NCBI RefSeq assembly: GCF_007830515.1
Contig: NZ_VLKT01000038.1
Location: 18,071-82,070, forward strand
Reading direction: 5' to 3'
DNA: 64,000 nt
Source of the DNA: Mesorhizobium tianshanense
GTDB taxonomy: Bacteria; Pseudomonadota; Alphaproteobacteria; Rhizobiales; Rhizobiaceae
The notes beneath the pieces are model-generated. The model did no database searches and was not told the DNA's origin. It saw only the letters and a list, made by a program, of their open reading frames with translations. The position numbers and the translations under genes are program-made. Positions 7,990-17,434 of the stretch are shown here, in pieces; position 1 is the stretch's first letter, and the number at the start of each line of letters is the position of its first letter.

Positions 7990-8358
7990 ATGTCAGACGA
8001 CAAACACGAATGTATTCGGCGCCGTGCATATGAGATCTGGGAACGAGAAGGCCGGGCGCACGGTCTGCACGAGCGCCATTGGAATCAGGCGACCTTTGAA
8101 ATCGAGAACGAAGACCGCTCGCTTGGTGCTCGTCCACCGGCAATCTCTGGTGCCGACGTACCAGCTCCCGCGCAGACCCAAAGCCGAGCGAAGAAAGGCA
8201 AGCGCGCCGCTGGTCAATCGGATGTTGAGGCTGCGGAAGCGCTGGCGATGAGAACAGGCATCACCGGCGACCAAGCTCAAGACCTCATCGACCGCCTCGG
8301 TGACGATCCGCTGGCACTCGATGAGGCGGCGCGGAGCCTTAGGGCATCCGAAAGGTGA
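7990..8358 (+). CDS. DUF2934 domain protein
   Basis: The N-terminus has IRRRAYEIWEREGRAHGLHERHW (shown in part), the compact DUF2934 motif found in rhizobial stress-related proteins. A linker rich in Ala/Lys follows, then a C-terminal helical segment (GITGDQAQDLIDRLGDDP). The ATG at 7990 is preceded by GGGAGGAACGACT. It is 122 aa and cytosolic. The function of the family is not established. Confidence 0.8.
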   Translation: MSDDKHECIRRRAYEIWEREGRAHGLHERHWNQATFEIENEDRSLGARPPAISGADVPAPAQTQSRAKKGKRAAGQSDVEAAEALAMRTGITGDQAQDLIDRLGDDPLALDEAARSLRASER

Positions 8359-8409
8359 CCGCCGGCTGTCCAGGCAAGCCCGTCGCTGTGCTCGGCCCAG
8401 CCCTCGCGC

Positions 8410-8700
8410 TCACGAGCATGGAGACCTGGCTGGCGAGCACGAGGCCGGCAGCGGGTAAGGCGCGGGGAGTTTCGGCGTGAGCCCGTAGCGCTGCGCGCGC
8501 CGTTCGACGTCGCGCCACATATAGGCGACCTTCACCGGCTTGTCCTTGAACGGGACGTTGTTCTGCTGGACCATGACGCGGCGGACGTTGAACGGGCGCC
8601 ACCGGAAGTCGATGCTGGTCGAGCCCGCGACTTCGGGAAGCCGCGTCACCGACAGGTATGTGTAGGTGCTGCCGATCGACGCTGCCGGAGCGGGTGTGCC
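8410..8700 (-). pseudogene. 2-hydroxychromene-2-carboxylate isomerase (DsbA-fold) fragment
   Basis: The frame reads IGSTYTYLSVTRLPEVAG, then WRPFNVRRVMVQQNNVPF and YMWRDVERRAQRYGL, an N-terminal third of HCCA isomerase/kappa-class GST-like proteins (about 95 of 200 residues). The true start methionine, strand order and the C-terminal two thirds are absent, and the frame ends in low-complexity sequence. It directly follows the reductase gene at 8745. Confidence 0.65.
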
Positions 8701-8744
8701 TTCTCAGGGAGGGGTCGGGAGATAGCGCGCCTTTCCGTTTTTGC

Positions 8745-9818
8745 TCAGGCGGCCCACTGGATGTCGGTGTCAGGGAAGTTGAGGATAAACTCGCGGCCAA
8801 ACGCTTGGCTAGCGGTCGCAAAGCCGCATGGCACCTGGCGCGCAATCGAAAGTTGTAATGCCGCGACGGCCGTCAGCGCAGTGAGATGATACCCGCTGAG
8901 CGTTTCAAGGGTCGCCGAAACGGACTTGCCCGATGCGTCCGTGACTCGCCCCCACAAAGACGAGCGCCCTGTGGCGCGGACTTCGTCCGAGGGTCCCTTC
9001 ACGTTGCGGTCGACCCACTCCATGGCCAGGGTTTTCAACGGCCAAATACCGAGCAAGGGTAGGGCGAAGCGGATTCGACGCAGGCGAGCGATTTGCGTGG
9101 GCGGCGCCGAGGTATAGACCTCGATGTTGGGAATTCCGGTCGAGTAATAGGCGCTGGCGACGTCGCCCCACGGAATCGACATGGCCATCAGCTTGCCGTG
9201 GCGAAACGGCACCTCCATCGTCTTCCAGGCGGTGGGAACTCGGCGAATTACGCCGTTGATGCGGGCGCGGCCACCTGATGGGAGTGCCTGGATCATCGTT
9301 TTGGTAGTGCCCGGGCTCATGCCGCCCAAGGCGGTGAATGCCAATTCGAGTCGCTGCGCGCCGGGTAAGCGCTGGGCGAGCATGGCGGCCAGACAATCGC
9401 TGGGGACGACATCGAATCCCACGGCCGGAATCAATGCCACGCCAGCTTGCTTCGCCCGGTCACTCAATGACGCAGCGCGTTCGATGACGTCGATCTCGCC
9501 GGTGATGTCCAGATAGTTGGCCCCGGCAGCAATACACGCTTCCATCATGGGTCCGGCGGTCTGCGAGAACGGGCCGGCACAGTTCAGCACCGTTGAGAAG
9601 CCGCGCAGGCAATCGGTCAATTGGCTGGCCGAGGCGACGGGGAACGTTAGCGAAGGACAGTTCAACTCGCTGGCCAGCTTCGCAACCCGCTCTTCATTCC
9701 GGCCAGCCAGCGTAGGTTGAAGTCCCAGCGTCACAGCGTGCCGCGCGATCAGACGGCCTGTGTAGCCGGTGGCGCCGTAGATAGTGATTCCCGCGGACTG
9801 GGGATCGGAACAGTTCAT
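8745..9818 (-). CDS. Saccharopine dehydrogenase-like NAD(P)-binding reductase
   Basis: This 357-aa protein begins with the Rossmann motif YGATGYTGRLIARHAV (about 10-25). Residues 90-160 carry VLNCAGPFSQTAGPM and YLDITGE, typical of the saccharopine dehydrogenase/trans-acting enoyl reductase family. In bacteria these reduce lipid or polyketide intermediates rather than make lysine. A later start (9818) is used because the longer frame (to 9860) lacks a ribosome site. Next to it is an HCCA isomerase fragment, so the pair may have been an aromatic or lipid catabolic unit. Confidence 0.75.
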   Translation of the reverse strand: MNCSDPQSAGITIYGATGYTGRLIARHAVTLGLQPTLAGRNEERVAKLASELNCPSLTFPVASASQLTDCLRGFSTVLNCAGPFSQTAGPMMEACIAAGANYLDITGEIDVIERAASLSDRAKQAGVALIPAVGFDVVPSDCLAAMLAQRLPGAQRLELAFTALGGMSPGTTKTMIQALPSGGRARINGVIRRVPTAWKTMEVPFRHGKLMAMSIPWGDVASAYYSTGIPNIEVYTSAPPTQIARLRRIRFALPLLGIWPLKTLAMEWVDRNVKGPSDEVRATGRSSLWGRVTDASGKSVSATLETLSGYHLTALTAVAALQLSIARQVPCGFATASQAFGREFILNFPDTDIQWAA

Positions 9819-10119
9819 CACAATGCTACGACAAAATCCCGCGCGCCGGCTATACGACATAGCGCTGCAAACGTCAGCAGCCTCACTCGGATTTTTCCTT
9901 GGTCTATATTAGTGGATCCCTGCAGCAGGTCGTAGATCGAGCCGCCCTTGACGTTTATATGCTGCCCAAGCCTCGGCAGGCACTGCCGACTCCGCCCGGG
10001 CGTGGGGGATTGTGTGATTTGCGGCGATTGGCAGTAAGGACGCTCCAACTTGACGAAATTATCGAACTTGACGAACTTGCGATCCGTCTCCACATTGGGG
10101 GAAACAGGAGGTTACCGTC
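9819..10119. promoter_or_regulatory. Promoter region of the RES/Xre pair with tandem repeats
   Basis: The 11-mer AACTTGACGAA occurs at 10047-10057 and 10065-10075, 18 bases apart, and a third partial copy AACTTGCGA starts at 10074. They lie 35-75 bases before the antitoxin start, in the position expected for operators bound by an Xre-type antitoxin. No other feature was found in the rest of the segment. Confidence 0.45.
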
Positions 10120-10806
10120 ATGGCCGTTCCAAAGCGAAGCAATCATAGCGAGGCCGCGTCGCATGCGGGAGTCGCCACCCTGAGCTTCACCACCAAACTG
10201 CCAGCACAGGCCCATTTCAAGAAGGTGTTGCTCGAGCGCTATCAGGAAGCGATCGCACGCAGCCGCAAGATCGGCCATCGCGTATCGTTCCGGGTAGAGG
10301 TCGATCCGGCCGCCGGCGCGCAGACGATCACGCCGGTCGAGGAACAGCCGAGCGCTTCAGATGACATGTTTCCCGTCGAGGACACGGGCAAGCCTGACAC
10401 TGAACTCGAAGCGGCCCTTGCCGAAGCGCGCGAGCGTGGCCGCAAGCGTGTCGCCGAGATTGTCGCCGGCGACGACATGCTGAGCGCGGAAGCCTTCGCC
10501 AAGTTGATCGGCACGTCGCGGGTGACGGTCAACGCCAAGCGGCAGAGCGGGCAGGTGCTCGGGATCGATGGCGCCAAGCGCGGCTTCCGCTTTCCTGTCT
10601 GGCAGCTCGACAAGGACGGTCGGCCGTTCGGAGCACTGCCGGCGCTCCATGCGACGTTGGGCAATAGTGCCTGGGCGGTCTACCGGTTTCTGGTATCGCG
10701 CCACGGTGCGCTCGATGGACGAACAGGTCTTCGGGCCCTTCAGCAGGGCGACGATGCGTCGGTGCTGGCCGCTGCGGAAGGTGTGGCCCGGGGCGATTTC
10801 GACTGA
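10120..10806 (+). CDS. Long Xre/MbcA-type antitoxin
   Basis: The 228-aa protein has a C-terminal half with an HTH-like segment LSAEAFAKLIGTSRVTVNAK (about 124-143) and a toxin-binding region with VYRFLVSRHGALDGRTGL (about 188-205), as in antitoxins of RES toxins. The first 100 residues are an extra domain (TTKLPAQAHFKKVLLERYQE, basic then acidic linker) not present in short MbcA proteins. It is directly upstream of the toxin, with TGAATG joining stop and start. Confidence 0.75.
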   Translation: MAVPKRSNHSEAASHAGVATLSFTTKLPAQAHFKKVLLERYQEAIARSRKIGHRVSFRVEVDPAAGAQTITPVEEQPSASDDMFPVEDTGKPDTELEAALAEARERGRKRVAEIVAGDDMLSAEAFAKLIGTSRVTVNAKRQSGQVLGIDGAKRGFRFPVWQLDKDGRPFGALPALHATLGNSAWAVYRFLVSRHGALDGRTGLRALQQGDDASVLAAAEGVARGDFD

Positions 10807-11415
10807 ATGCCGGGCGTGCCACCTCCACCTGATTTCGGGCGCGCAAAGCTCGAAATCGAGACCATACCGCCGGGGCAGACATTCGGGCGGATCTACTGGA
10901 GCACCTATCCCGATCCGCTAGGCTACGGGAAGTCGCCGAGCCGCTTTAGCGATCCTCGGCGACGTGCTGCTACCAATCGTTTTGGCGTTCTTTACCTTGG
11001 GGATTCCCTCAAGGTGTGTTTCCTCGAAGCTGTGCTTCGTGACCGGCGCGAAGGAGTTGTCGACGATCTTCCGATCGATGAGTCAGAGCTGACACAACGG
11101 CGCTATGCGGAGATCACGACCACGGCAGACCTTCGACTTGTCGACTTCAGAGGCGACAACGCCGTCAGAATGGGTGTGCCGACTGATGTCGTTCGGGCGC
11201 AGCGCCAGAACCTGGCGCGCCGGTGGTCGGTGGTGTTTTACGAGCACCCGTCCAAGCCGGATGGAATCATGTATCCCTCGCGCCTCAACGGCGCGATCAA
11301 TCTCGCCATCTACGATCGGGCCACAGAAAAACTTCAGCCGAAACGTGTTGTGACGCTTCTCGGCGCGCCGGGACTGGCTCAGGTTCTGGAGGATTTCCGG
11401 GTGGGATTGGTGTGA
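10807..11415 (+). CDS. RES domain toxin (NAD+-degrading)
   Basis: The 202-aa protein holds the RES-family features: Arg in FGRIYWS (about 30), the GYGKSPSRFSDP loop (about 41-53), Glu in KVCFLEAVLRD (about 76), and Ser/Arg in GIMYPSRLNG (about 155). Family members degrade NAD+ by phosphorolysis or hydrolysis, arresting growth until bound by antitoxin. Start codon directly follows the antitoxin stop, giving coupled synthesis. All catalytic-type residues are present, so the pair looks functional. Confidence 0.85.
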   Translation: MPGVPPPPDFGRAKLEIETIPPGQTFGRIYWSTYPDPLGYGKSPSRFSDPRRRAATNRFGVLYLGDSLKVCFLEAVLRDRREGVVDDLPIDESELTQRRYAEITTTADLRLVDFRGDNAVRMGVPTDVVRAQRQNLARRWSVVFYEHPSKPDGIMYPSRLNGAINLAIYDRATEKLQPKRVVTLLGAPGLAQVLEDFRVGLV

Positions 11416-11676
11416 GAGCTGGCTGTATTCGTATCGCCGGCGAAGGCCGCGTCATAGCGCCGATTGCAGACGCTTGCCCATCGATTCCGATCCCGATATC
11501 GACAGAACTTTAGCAGATGGAAGGCTTTCTGAGGCCCGAAAGTTGGCCCTGACGCCTCCGGCGCTCGCGTTCAAATTCTGTTCGGCCTTAGCGTGTCACC
11601 GGGAACAGTTCTTGTTCTGACCCCTATAGTCGTACTCATCGCCAAGGGCGGTCGATGAGGGCCTGGACATCAATCC

Positions 11677-12132
11677 CTATTGGGCCGCACCTAAGTTCCA
11701 GATGTCCCGATGCAGGCGCCATGTCCCGTCGTCGCCCTTTTTCCAGATGACGATGTACTTGCCCGCAACGGTCGAGAGGGCGCCGCCGTTGCTCGGCACA
11801 TCGAGCGTAAATGCGCCAACTTCGTAGGCGAGGTTCGCACTCTCTTCCACTTCCAGCGCCTTCAGGGTGAGATTCTTCATCCCGCCTTTGATCGCTCCTT
11901 GCCAGAATTCTTCCACGCCCTTGCGGCCATCGACGCGTTTACCGTCGGGCGGCAGCACAGCGGCATCCTCGGTATACATTTGACCCACCGCCGCCGCATT
12001 TCCGCTGTTGAAGGCGTCCGTGAATTTCGTCAGTGCCGCTTCGATGTCCTCGCGAGCCGACTGGGCGGCCGCAGACAATGCAGACGAAAGAAGCAGCGCA
12101 GCAGCAAATGCAAACGACCTAACCAGTCTCAT
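11677..12132 (-). CDS. Exported SnoaL-like/DUF4440 (SgcJ/EcaC-type) protein
   Basis: The start at 12132 is supported by GGGAGGACGAG and by a clean signal peptide (MRLVRSFAFAAALLLSSALS, cleavage after AAAQ). The mature 125-residue domain has ALTKFTDAFNSGNAAAVGQM, YTEDAAVLPPDGKRVDG and KYIVIWKKGDDGTWRLHRD, standard for the NTF2-like SgcJ/EcaC group. These are small cone-shaped ligand pockets; the ligand cannot be read from sequence. It stands alone. Confidence 0.8.
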   Translation of the reverse strand: MRLVRSFAFAAALLLSSALSAAAQSAREDIEAALTKFTDAFNSGNAAAVGQMYTEDAAVLPPDGKRVDGRKGVEEFWQGAIKGGMKNLTLKALEVEESANLAYEVGAFTLDVPSNGGALSTVAGKYIVIWKKGDDGTWRLHRDIWNLGAAQ

Positions 12133-12556
12133 CTCGTCCTCCCTTTTTTGCGTGTTCGACAAATTCGCCGGATGAATAGCGCCAACTGGAGTGCGCCGCC
12201 GCGTCCGCTCAATGGCCAGATCATGATTTATATTAGGCTTATCTGATATGGCGGCGCAAGCGCCTTCGCAGCCCCGCTCAACAGGCGGAAATCTATGCAA
12301 CCGTGATGCGAGCGCCCCTGAATAAAGCGCGTCGCGTCAATAAATGGCGAAGCATCTGTGCCGCCTTTCAGACGTCGAGCAATGGAGCTCGGCTTTTAGG
12401 CCGGGGGTGTCTATGCTAAATAACGAGGGCGAGGACCGGGCGCATGACGCCTATGGTAAAATTGCGCACGCTTCGTAGCGCTCAAAACAAATACGATCGA
12501 CCAATTTTTCTATCCCAAAGCCGACGGCATAGTTCACGGTACTGGGGAAGATCCGA
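12133..12556. other. Intergenic region between divergent genes
   Basis: No gene or RNA was recognised. It must contain the promoters of the SnoaL-like gene (minus) and the transporter pseudogene (plus). Confidence 0.4.
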
Positions 12557-13731
12557 ATGCGAAGCCGCTGGACCATTCTTGCTGCCCTGTTTGTCGCTCG
12601 TGCCGCCTTCGCCTTTCAGTTTGAGAGCGTAGCGGCCGTCGCGCCACAGGTTAGCCAAAGTCTCGGTGCGAGCTTGGCCGATATCGGTATCCTTATCGGG
12701 CTCTATTTTGCACCGGGCGTCCTGCTTGCCTTGCCAGGTGGCACGATCGGCCGCCGGTATGGCGACAAGGCCACGGTCCTCGCTGGGCTCTGATGATGCT
12801 GGCAGGCGAAATATTGATGACCGCGTCGGCGTCATGGAGCATGCAGATCGCAGGCCGACTGATTGCCGGCACTGGTGGTATTCTCTTGAGCGTTCTGATG
12901 ACCAAGATGGTCGCCGACTGGTTTACTGGTCGGGAAATTGCCACCGCGATGGCTATCTTCGTCAACTCGTGGCCGGCTGGCATCGCAATCGCGCTCATGC
13001 TGTTGCCAGCGATTGGAGAGACGTTCGGGCTCTATGCCGTCAACCTTGCTGTCGCAGGGTTGATCCTGATCGGGCTCGGCTTGATCGCTTTTGTCTATCG
13101 CGCGCCAGATGCGCCCGTCTCCGTTGAAGGCGAGCGCGGCAGTCTGACCACAAAAACGATCTATGCCGTGATTGTCGCCGGCTCGATCTGGTGTCTCTAC
13201 AATATCGGTTTTGCGATGATCTTCAGTTTCGGACCATCGATGCTCGTTGAGCGAGGCTGGTCCAGCACTGCAGCTGGATCAACGATCAGTATCGTGCTCT
13301 GGCTCGCCGTGCTTTCGGTTCCTTTCGGGGGCTTCCTCGCTGATCAGACCAAACGCGGCGACGCCGTGGTCATCACAGGCTGTATCGCCTTCGCGCTGCT
13401 GGCACTACTCCTATCGCGAAGCGACGCGGTGCTTCCCATCGTCGTTGCCCTTGGGATCGTTTGCGGCCTGCCCGCCGGTGCGATCATCAGCCTGTCTGCG
13501 CTTGTGCTCGAGCGGAAGACGCGGTCGATCGGAATGGGAATATTCTACACGGTTTTCTATGCCTGGAGCCCGGTTGGAGTGGCGATCGGAGGAAAGCTCT
13601 CCACGTCGATGGGCGGCGCGAGCGCCGCGCTCGACTTCGGGGCCGCCATGCTCCTCGTTTGCCCGGTCATTCTGTGGCTCTTCCGCCGTATCATTACTGG
13701 CCACAATCGGCCGGTCGTTCCATCGACATAA
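12557..13731 (+). pseudogene. MFS transporter split by a frameshift
   Basis: Two frames together make one 390-residue 12-helix MFS protein. The first (12557-12793) covers helices 1-2 and the conserved loop GGTIGRRYGDKATVLAGL; the second (from 12793) continues MMLAGEILMTASASW through the remaining helices, with the second conserved loop FLADQTKRGDAVVIT at about 13335-13380. The joint CTCTGATGATG at 12789-12799 has overlapping stop and start, so one indel broke the gene; translational coupling of two halves is less likely. The substrate is unknown (CynX/NimT-like layout). Confidence 0.7.
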
Positions 13732-13916
13732 ACGCGCGAGCAGACCTTAGCGACGGATTGGACAGTGGCGGAACCATAGCGGTTTCCGACAGACGATTGC
13801 CCGAGCCGCGATTCATTTGCGCTGTGGCGCGAGATCATCGAGCCTTGACGTGACGCTGCTCGATAGCGATCGCTTCGCTTTAGAATCTCCTTCATAAGCA
13901 CGCAATTCGGCCGGAG

Positions 13917-14119
13917 GATGTCACTTGGCAGTTAACCGGGGGCTTCCTCAAATTGTGTGATGGCCCGAAACAGAGCCCCAAAGTGGATATTCTGAGCGGT
14001 TCAGCGACCGCGCGACGCACGATGCGTGCTTCAAACGGTCCAAACGTGCGGATATGGCGGCAAGTATGAGCAGCACCACACAATTTGAGGAAGACCCCGT
14101 TTAACTGCCAAGCGACATC
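13917..14119. repeat. 203-bp element bounded by 43-bp inverted repeats
   Basis: The left arm (13917-13959) starts GATGTCACTTGGCAGTTAA and the right arm (14077-14119) is its reverse complement with three mismatches over 43 bases. The 117-base centre has no long ORF. Long terminal inverted repeats around a non-coding core fit a MITE, or the two ends of a transposon brought together by internal deletion. No clear target duplication was seen. Confidence 0.7.
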
Positions 14120-14198
14120 TAGGTACGAGCAGAGATCGAGATTGGATGGTGCATAGTGAATAACCGTAGCCACCAACCGCGTCTCGGAAGTCTGCGGC

Positions 14199-15524
14199 TT
14201 ATTCAACGACGGCGAAAAGCGACCATTCACCAGGCACCCCCTTTAACGAGTACATGCCTTGGTCAATGAACCCGATCCCCGAGCCGACAACCAGGTCTTT
14301 GACCGTATTGGACACCAGGATACTGCCCGGCGACGCATTGCTGCAGATGCGTGACGCAACATGCACCGCGAGCCCACTCAGATCGGTCTCGCGCCGCTCG
14401 CATTCACCGGTATGCAGTCCAGCGCGCATGGTGAGGCCGAGACGCGACAGTTCCTGTATGATTGCCCGCGCGCACTGGATAGCCCGGGTTGGCCCGGTGA
14501 AAGCCAAAACGAAGCCATCGCCCGTGCGGTTGACTTCCTGGCCACCGAAGTTCTTCAGCTCTCGTCGCACGACACCGTCATGCGCTTGCAGAGTCTCCTT
14601 CCATTTGAGGTCTCCGATTGCCGCGAGCTTTTCGGTTGATCCAACAATATCGGTCACGAGCACGGTCAGGAGGACCCGCTCGGAGGGCGGACTATTTCGG
14701 GTTCCGGTCAGGAACTCCTGCACTTCACCTACCAGTCGTTCCTGGTCACCCCACCACGGTAAGTGATCGTCGCCGGGAAGCACGACCAACTTGGCGCCTG
14801 GAATATGATCGGCAAGATATTGGGCTTCGGGGACAGAATGCCAGCGGTCTCCGCTGCGATGCAGCACTAGAGTAGGCACCTGAACACTCGGCAAAACACC
14901 GCGTATATCGACTTCAAAACTCAGATCGTTGAGCGCTCGAACTGCACCCGGACTTGCGGAATAGCGAAGATAGGCGCCGAACCATGAGCGCGCCGCCTCA
15001 TCCTTTGCCATGCTCGGCGCAGCCTGGTCGAGCTCAAAAGGCTCACCCCAATTCTCTTCCATGAGCGTGTTCCACGCGTCACGATCCTCTAGCGTTATGC
15101 CCCACGGATAGTCAGGCGCCCAACTTTGCCTAGCATAGCTCCCGCAGAGAATAAGCGCGGCTGTACGTTCGGGATGAGTTGCGGCGAACATTGCCGCCAT
15201 GTAGCCCCCCTCGGACACGCCAAGGAGGGCTGCCCGTTCCGACCCGGCAGCATCCATGACCGCCCGGATATCATCCACTCGCTCTTCGAGCGTCGCGGGC
15301 CCGACATCTCGATCGGATAGACCCATGCCCCGACGATCGAACCTGATCAAGCGCGAGAAATTGGCGAGACGCCTGAAGAACCGCGCATAGTCGGGACTTT
15401 CCCATGCATACTCCAAATGGGAGACCCAACCTTGCGCATAGACAAGATCGATTGGCCCGTCACCAAGGACCTGATAGGCGATCGATAGATTGCCGCACTT
15501 CGCGTACTGGGTGCGTGGAGCCAT
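14199..15524 (-). CDS. Alpha/beta hydrolase-adenylate/guanylate cyclase fusion
   Basis: This 441-aa protein has an N-terminal alpha/beta hydrolase (residues about 1-270) with nucleophile elbow GVSEGGYMA (Ser about 98), Asp in LVLHRSGDRW and His in PGDDHLPWW. The C-terminal class III cyclase homology domain (about 275-441) has VLVTDIVGSTEK and NRTGDGFVLAF, with the metal-binding Asp residues. Such fusions are common in rhizobia and may make cAMP in response to a small ligand held by the hydrolase fold. The start at 15524 is preferred over 15614 because it begins directly at the hydrolase domain. Confidence 0.85.
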   Translation of the reverse strand: MAPRTQYAKCGNLSIAYQVLGDGPIDLVYAQGWVSHLEYAWESPDYARFFRRLANFSRLIRFDRRGMGLSDRDVGPATLEERVDDIRAVMDAAGSERAALLGVSEGGYMAAMFAATHPERTAALILCGSYARQSWAPDYPWGITLEDRDAWNTLMEENWGEPFELDQAAPSMAKDEAARSWFGAYLRYSASPGAVRALNDLSFEVDIRGVLPSVQVPTLVLHRSGDRWHSVPEAQYLADHIPGAKLVVLPGDDHLPWWGDQERLVGEVQEFLTGTRNSPPSERVLLTVLVTDIVGSTEKLAAIGDLKWKETLQAHDGVVRRELKNFGGQEVNRTGDGFVLAFTGPTRAIQCARAIIQELSRLGLTMRAGLHTGECERRETDLSGLAVHVASRICSNASPGSILVSNTVKDLVVGSGIGFIDQGMYSLKGVPGEWSLFAVVE

Positions 15525-16029
15525 GGCGGTTCGAATCCCGGAAGCGAAGCCAATCTCAACCGTGGACTGGAGATATGCGATCAAGCACCGTTGAGCCTGC
15601 TTCGGACGCCACAATCAGGCCACCAATGGTAGCACGTGGCCAAGTTCCTAACCTTAGCAATCTGCATGCGGTTCATGCGTGCGTGAATTGAGGGCCAAAG
15701 GTTCCTGTTCTTGCGCTACTCTGATGGTCCGTTTGGTCGATTGCGGTCGAACGCTTGCCAGCTGGTGACGACGTCGTACTTCAGTTTTTTGTGGCGCTGC
15801 CGATAACCCGCCAATCTCAGCGGAGACCCAGAGAGCCTTGCCGCCCGGCGTGGTGGAACGCAGAAATGTTGGCATGCCGGGTCGCCCTGATTTCTTTTCT
15901 GGAATCGACCTAGAAAATCTGCCCATCTACCAGCCTAGAAGGTCCCGGTAGATGAACAGATCTCGCGGCAAGGAGCAGTTAATCTCCCCACATTAGCAGA
16001 ATGGCCCGGGGGGTCCGGGGAGGGTTTTG
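15525..16029. other. Intergenic region before the IS21 remnant
   Basis: No gene recognised. The missing N-terminal half of the hydrolase cut at 17548 was sought here on the plus strand and not found. Confidence 0.4.
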
Positions 16030-16461
16030 TCAGCTGCGGTTTTTGAAACGCCAACTGGTGTTGCCGGTCTCGATGATGTCGCAGTGATGGGTTAGTCGAT
16101 CGAGCATGGCGGTGGTCATCTTGGCGTCCCCGAACACCTGGGGCCAATCGGCGAAGGCGAGGTTGGTGGTGATCAGCAGCGAGGTGTTTTCATAGAGCTT
16201 GCTGATCAGGTGGAACAGCAACTGGCCGCCAGGCTGGCTGAACGGCAGATAGCCGAGCTCGTCGATGACGATGAGATCGTGGCGCAGCAGCTTCTCGGCC
16301 AAGCGCCCACTGCGGCCGGCGGCCTTCTCCTGCTCAAGCTGGTTGACGAGATCGACGAGGTTGAAGAACCGCCCTCTGGCGCGTGTGCGGATGACGGCGG
16401 AAGCGACGGCGATGCATAGATGGGTTTTGCCGGTGCCGGTGCCGCCGATTGTCGTGTTGCC
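16030..16461 (-). pseudogene. istB: IstB ATPase, N-terminally truncated
   Basis: The frame starts within the Walker A motif (GGTGTGKTHL) and continues through the Walker B (LIVIDELGYLPF), sensor region (LLITTNLAF) and the C-terminal WRFKNRS. About 100 N-terminal residues, which contain the DNA-binding part, are gone. IstB is the AAA+ helper that directs IS21 target capture. Confidence 0.85.
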
Positions 16462-16503
16462 TCACCTAATTTTGTTACCGTCTGCCTCACCAAGAATGTT
16501 ACC
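16459..16503. repeat. Two IS21-type terminal repeat units at the istA/istB junction
   Basis: GCCTCACC-N7-GTTACC (16459-16479) is followed by GCCTCACC-N6-GTTACC (16484-16503). Repeats of this kind sit at ends of IS21-family elements and differ from the GGGGGTCACTATTG units at the other end, so they seem to come from a second element. Confidence 0.5.
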
Positions 16504-17434
16504 CGCCCGCTATGACGCTAGGCTGCCGACCTCGCCGATGAGCCGCTGCACGGCTTGTTGTCGCCACGCCCTTACTCGCCTCTGTGGTCGCCCGTACCGC
16601 CTTCTCGACGAAGCCGTCGAACGGTCCGCGCAGTTCCATCAGGCTCGCCCGTTCATCCTCGAACACGTCCCAGATGGTGCGGTCCTTGAACTCCGGATGT
16701 CGGGTACGCTTGGCATAGGCGATGCACTGGTCTTCCAGCCAGGCATTCAACTCGGCGAGGCTCCTCACCCGCGGCTTGGGGCGGAACAGCTGATCGCGCA
16801 GGTTGCCCACCTGGTTCTCGACCTGACCCTTCTCCCAGCCCGACGCCGGCGTGCACGCCACCGGCTCGACCAGGTGATGCGAGCACATCTGCAGAAAGCG
16901 GCGGTTGTACTGGCGCGCCTTGCCGACGAAGATCGCCTCCACCGCCGTCTTCATGTTGTCGTAGATGCCGCGCCGGCACACCCCGCCATAGAACCGGAAC
17001 GCCTGGTCGTGGGCGTCGAACACCAACTCCTGGGTCTCCCGGAAGTAGGCGCGCACGAACGGCATGCGGCTGTGCGACAGCTTCATGTGCGCCGCCTTGA
17101 TCGTCAGCGGCAAACCCTGGAGCGTGATCGTCTCGTGGCTCCAGTCGAACTGATAAGCTTCCCCGGGGGCAAAGCTCATCGGCACGAACGCCTGGGCCGG
17201 AACCCGAGCCCGCTCGTCCCGCCAGGCCTTGACGAACCGATGCACGCTGTCGTGGGCGCCGACGTAGCCGCGACCGCGCAACTCCTCGAACAGACGCTGC
17301 GTCGAGCGGCGTTCCCGCCGTGGCAGCTTTGCCTCCCCCTCCAGGATCCCGGTCAGAACCTCGACCCATTCGATGGGCCGGCGTTGCTCGAAATAGGCGC
17401 GCCGAATCTGACCGATCATGTCCACGCCAATCAT
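16499..17434 (-). pseudogene. istA: IstA transposase with N-terminal and C-terminal deletions
   Basis: The core DDE domain is clear: YQFDWSHE, then MPFVRAYFRETQELVFDAH, RGIYDNMKTAV and the ACTPASGWEKGQVENQVG stretch with catalytic Asp/Glu. At the front MIGQIRRAYFEQRR jumps to PIEWVEVLTG, so about 50-60 residues including the HTH are missing, and after GPFDGFV the C-terminal third is lost. About 311 residues remain of a usual 500. The ATG at 17434 starts MIGVDMIG, as in intact relatives. Confidence 0.85.

Noticed and set aside
7782..8003. Minus-strand frame containing DDPEYFVLWTCLLRDP
   Set aside because: Looks protein-like for a short stretch, but it lies in the promoter gap of two genes and no family is recognised.
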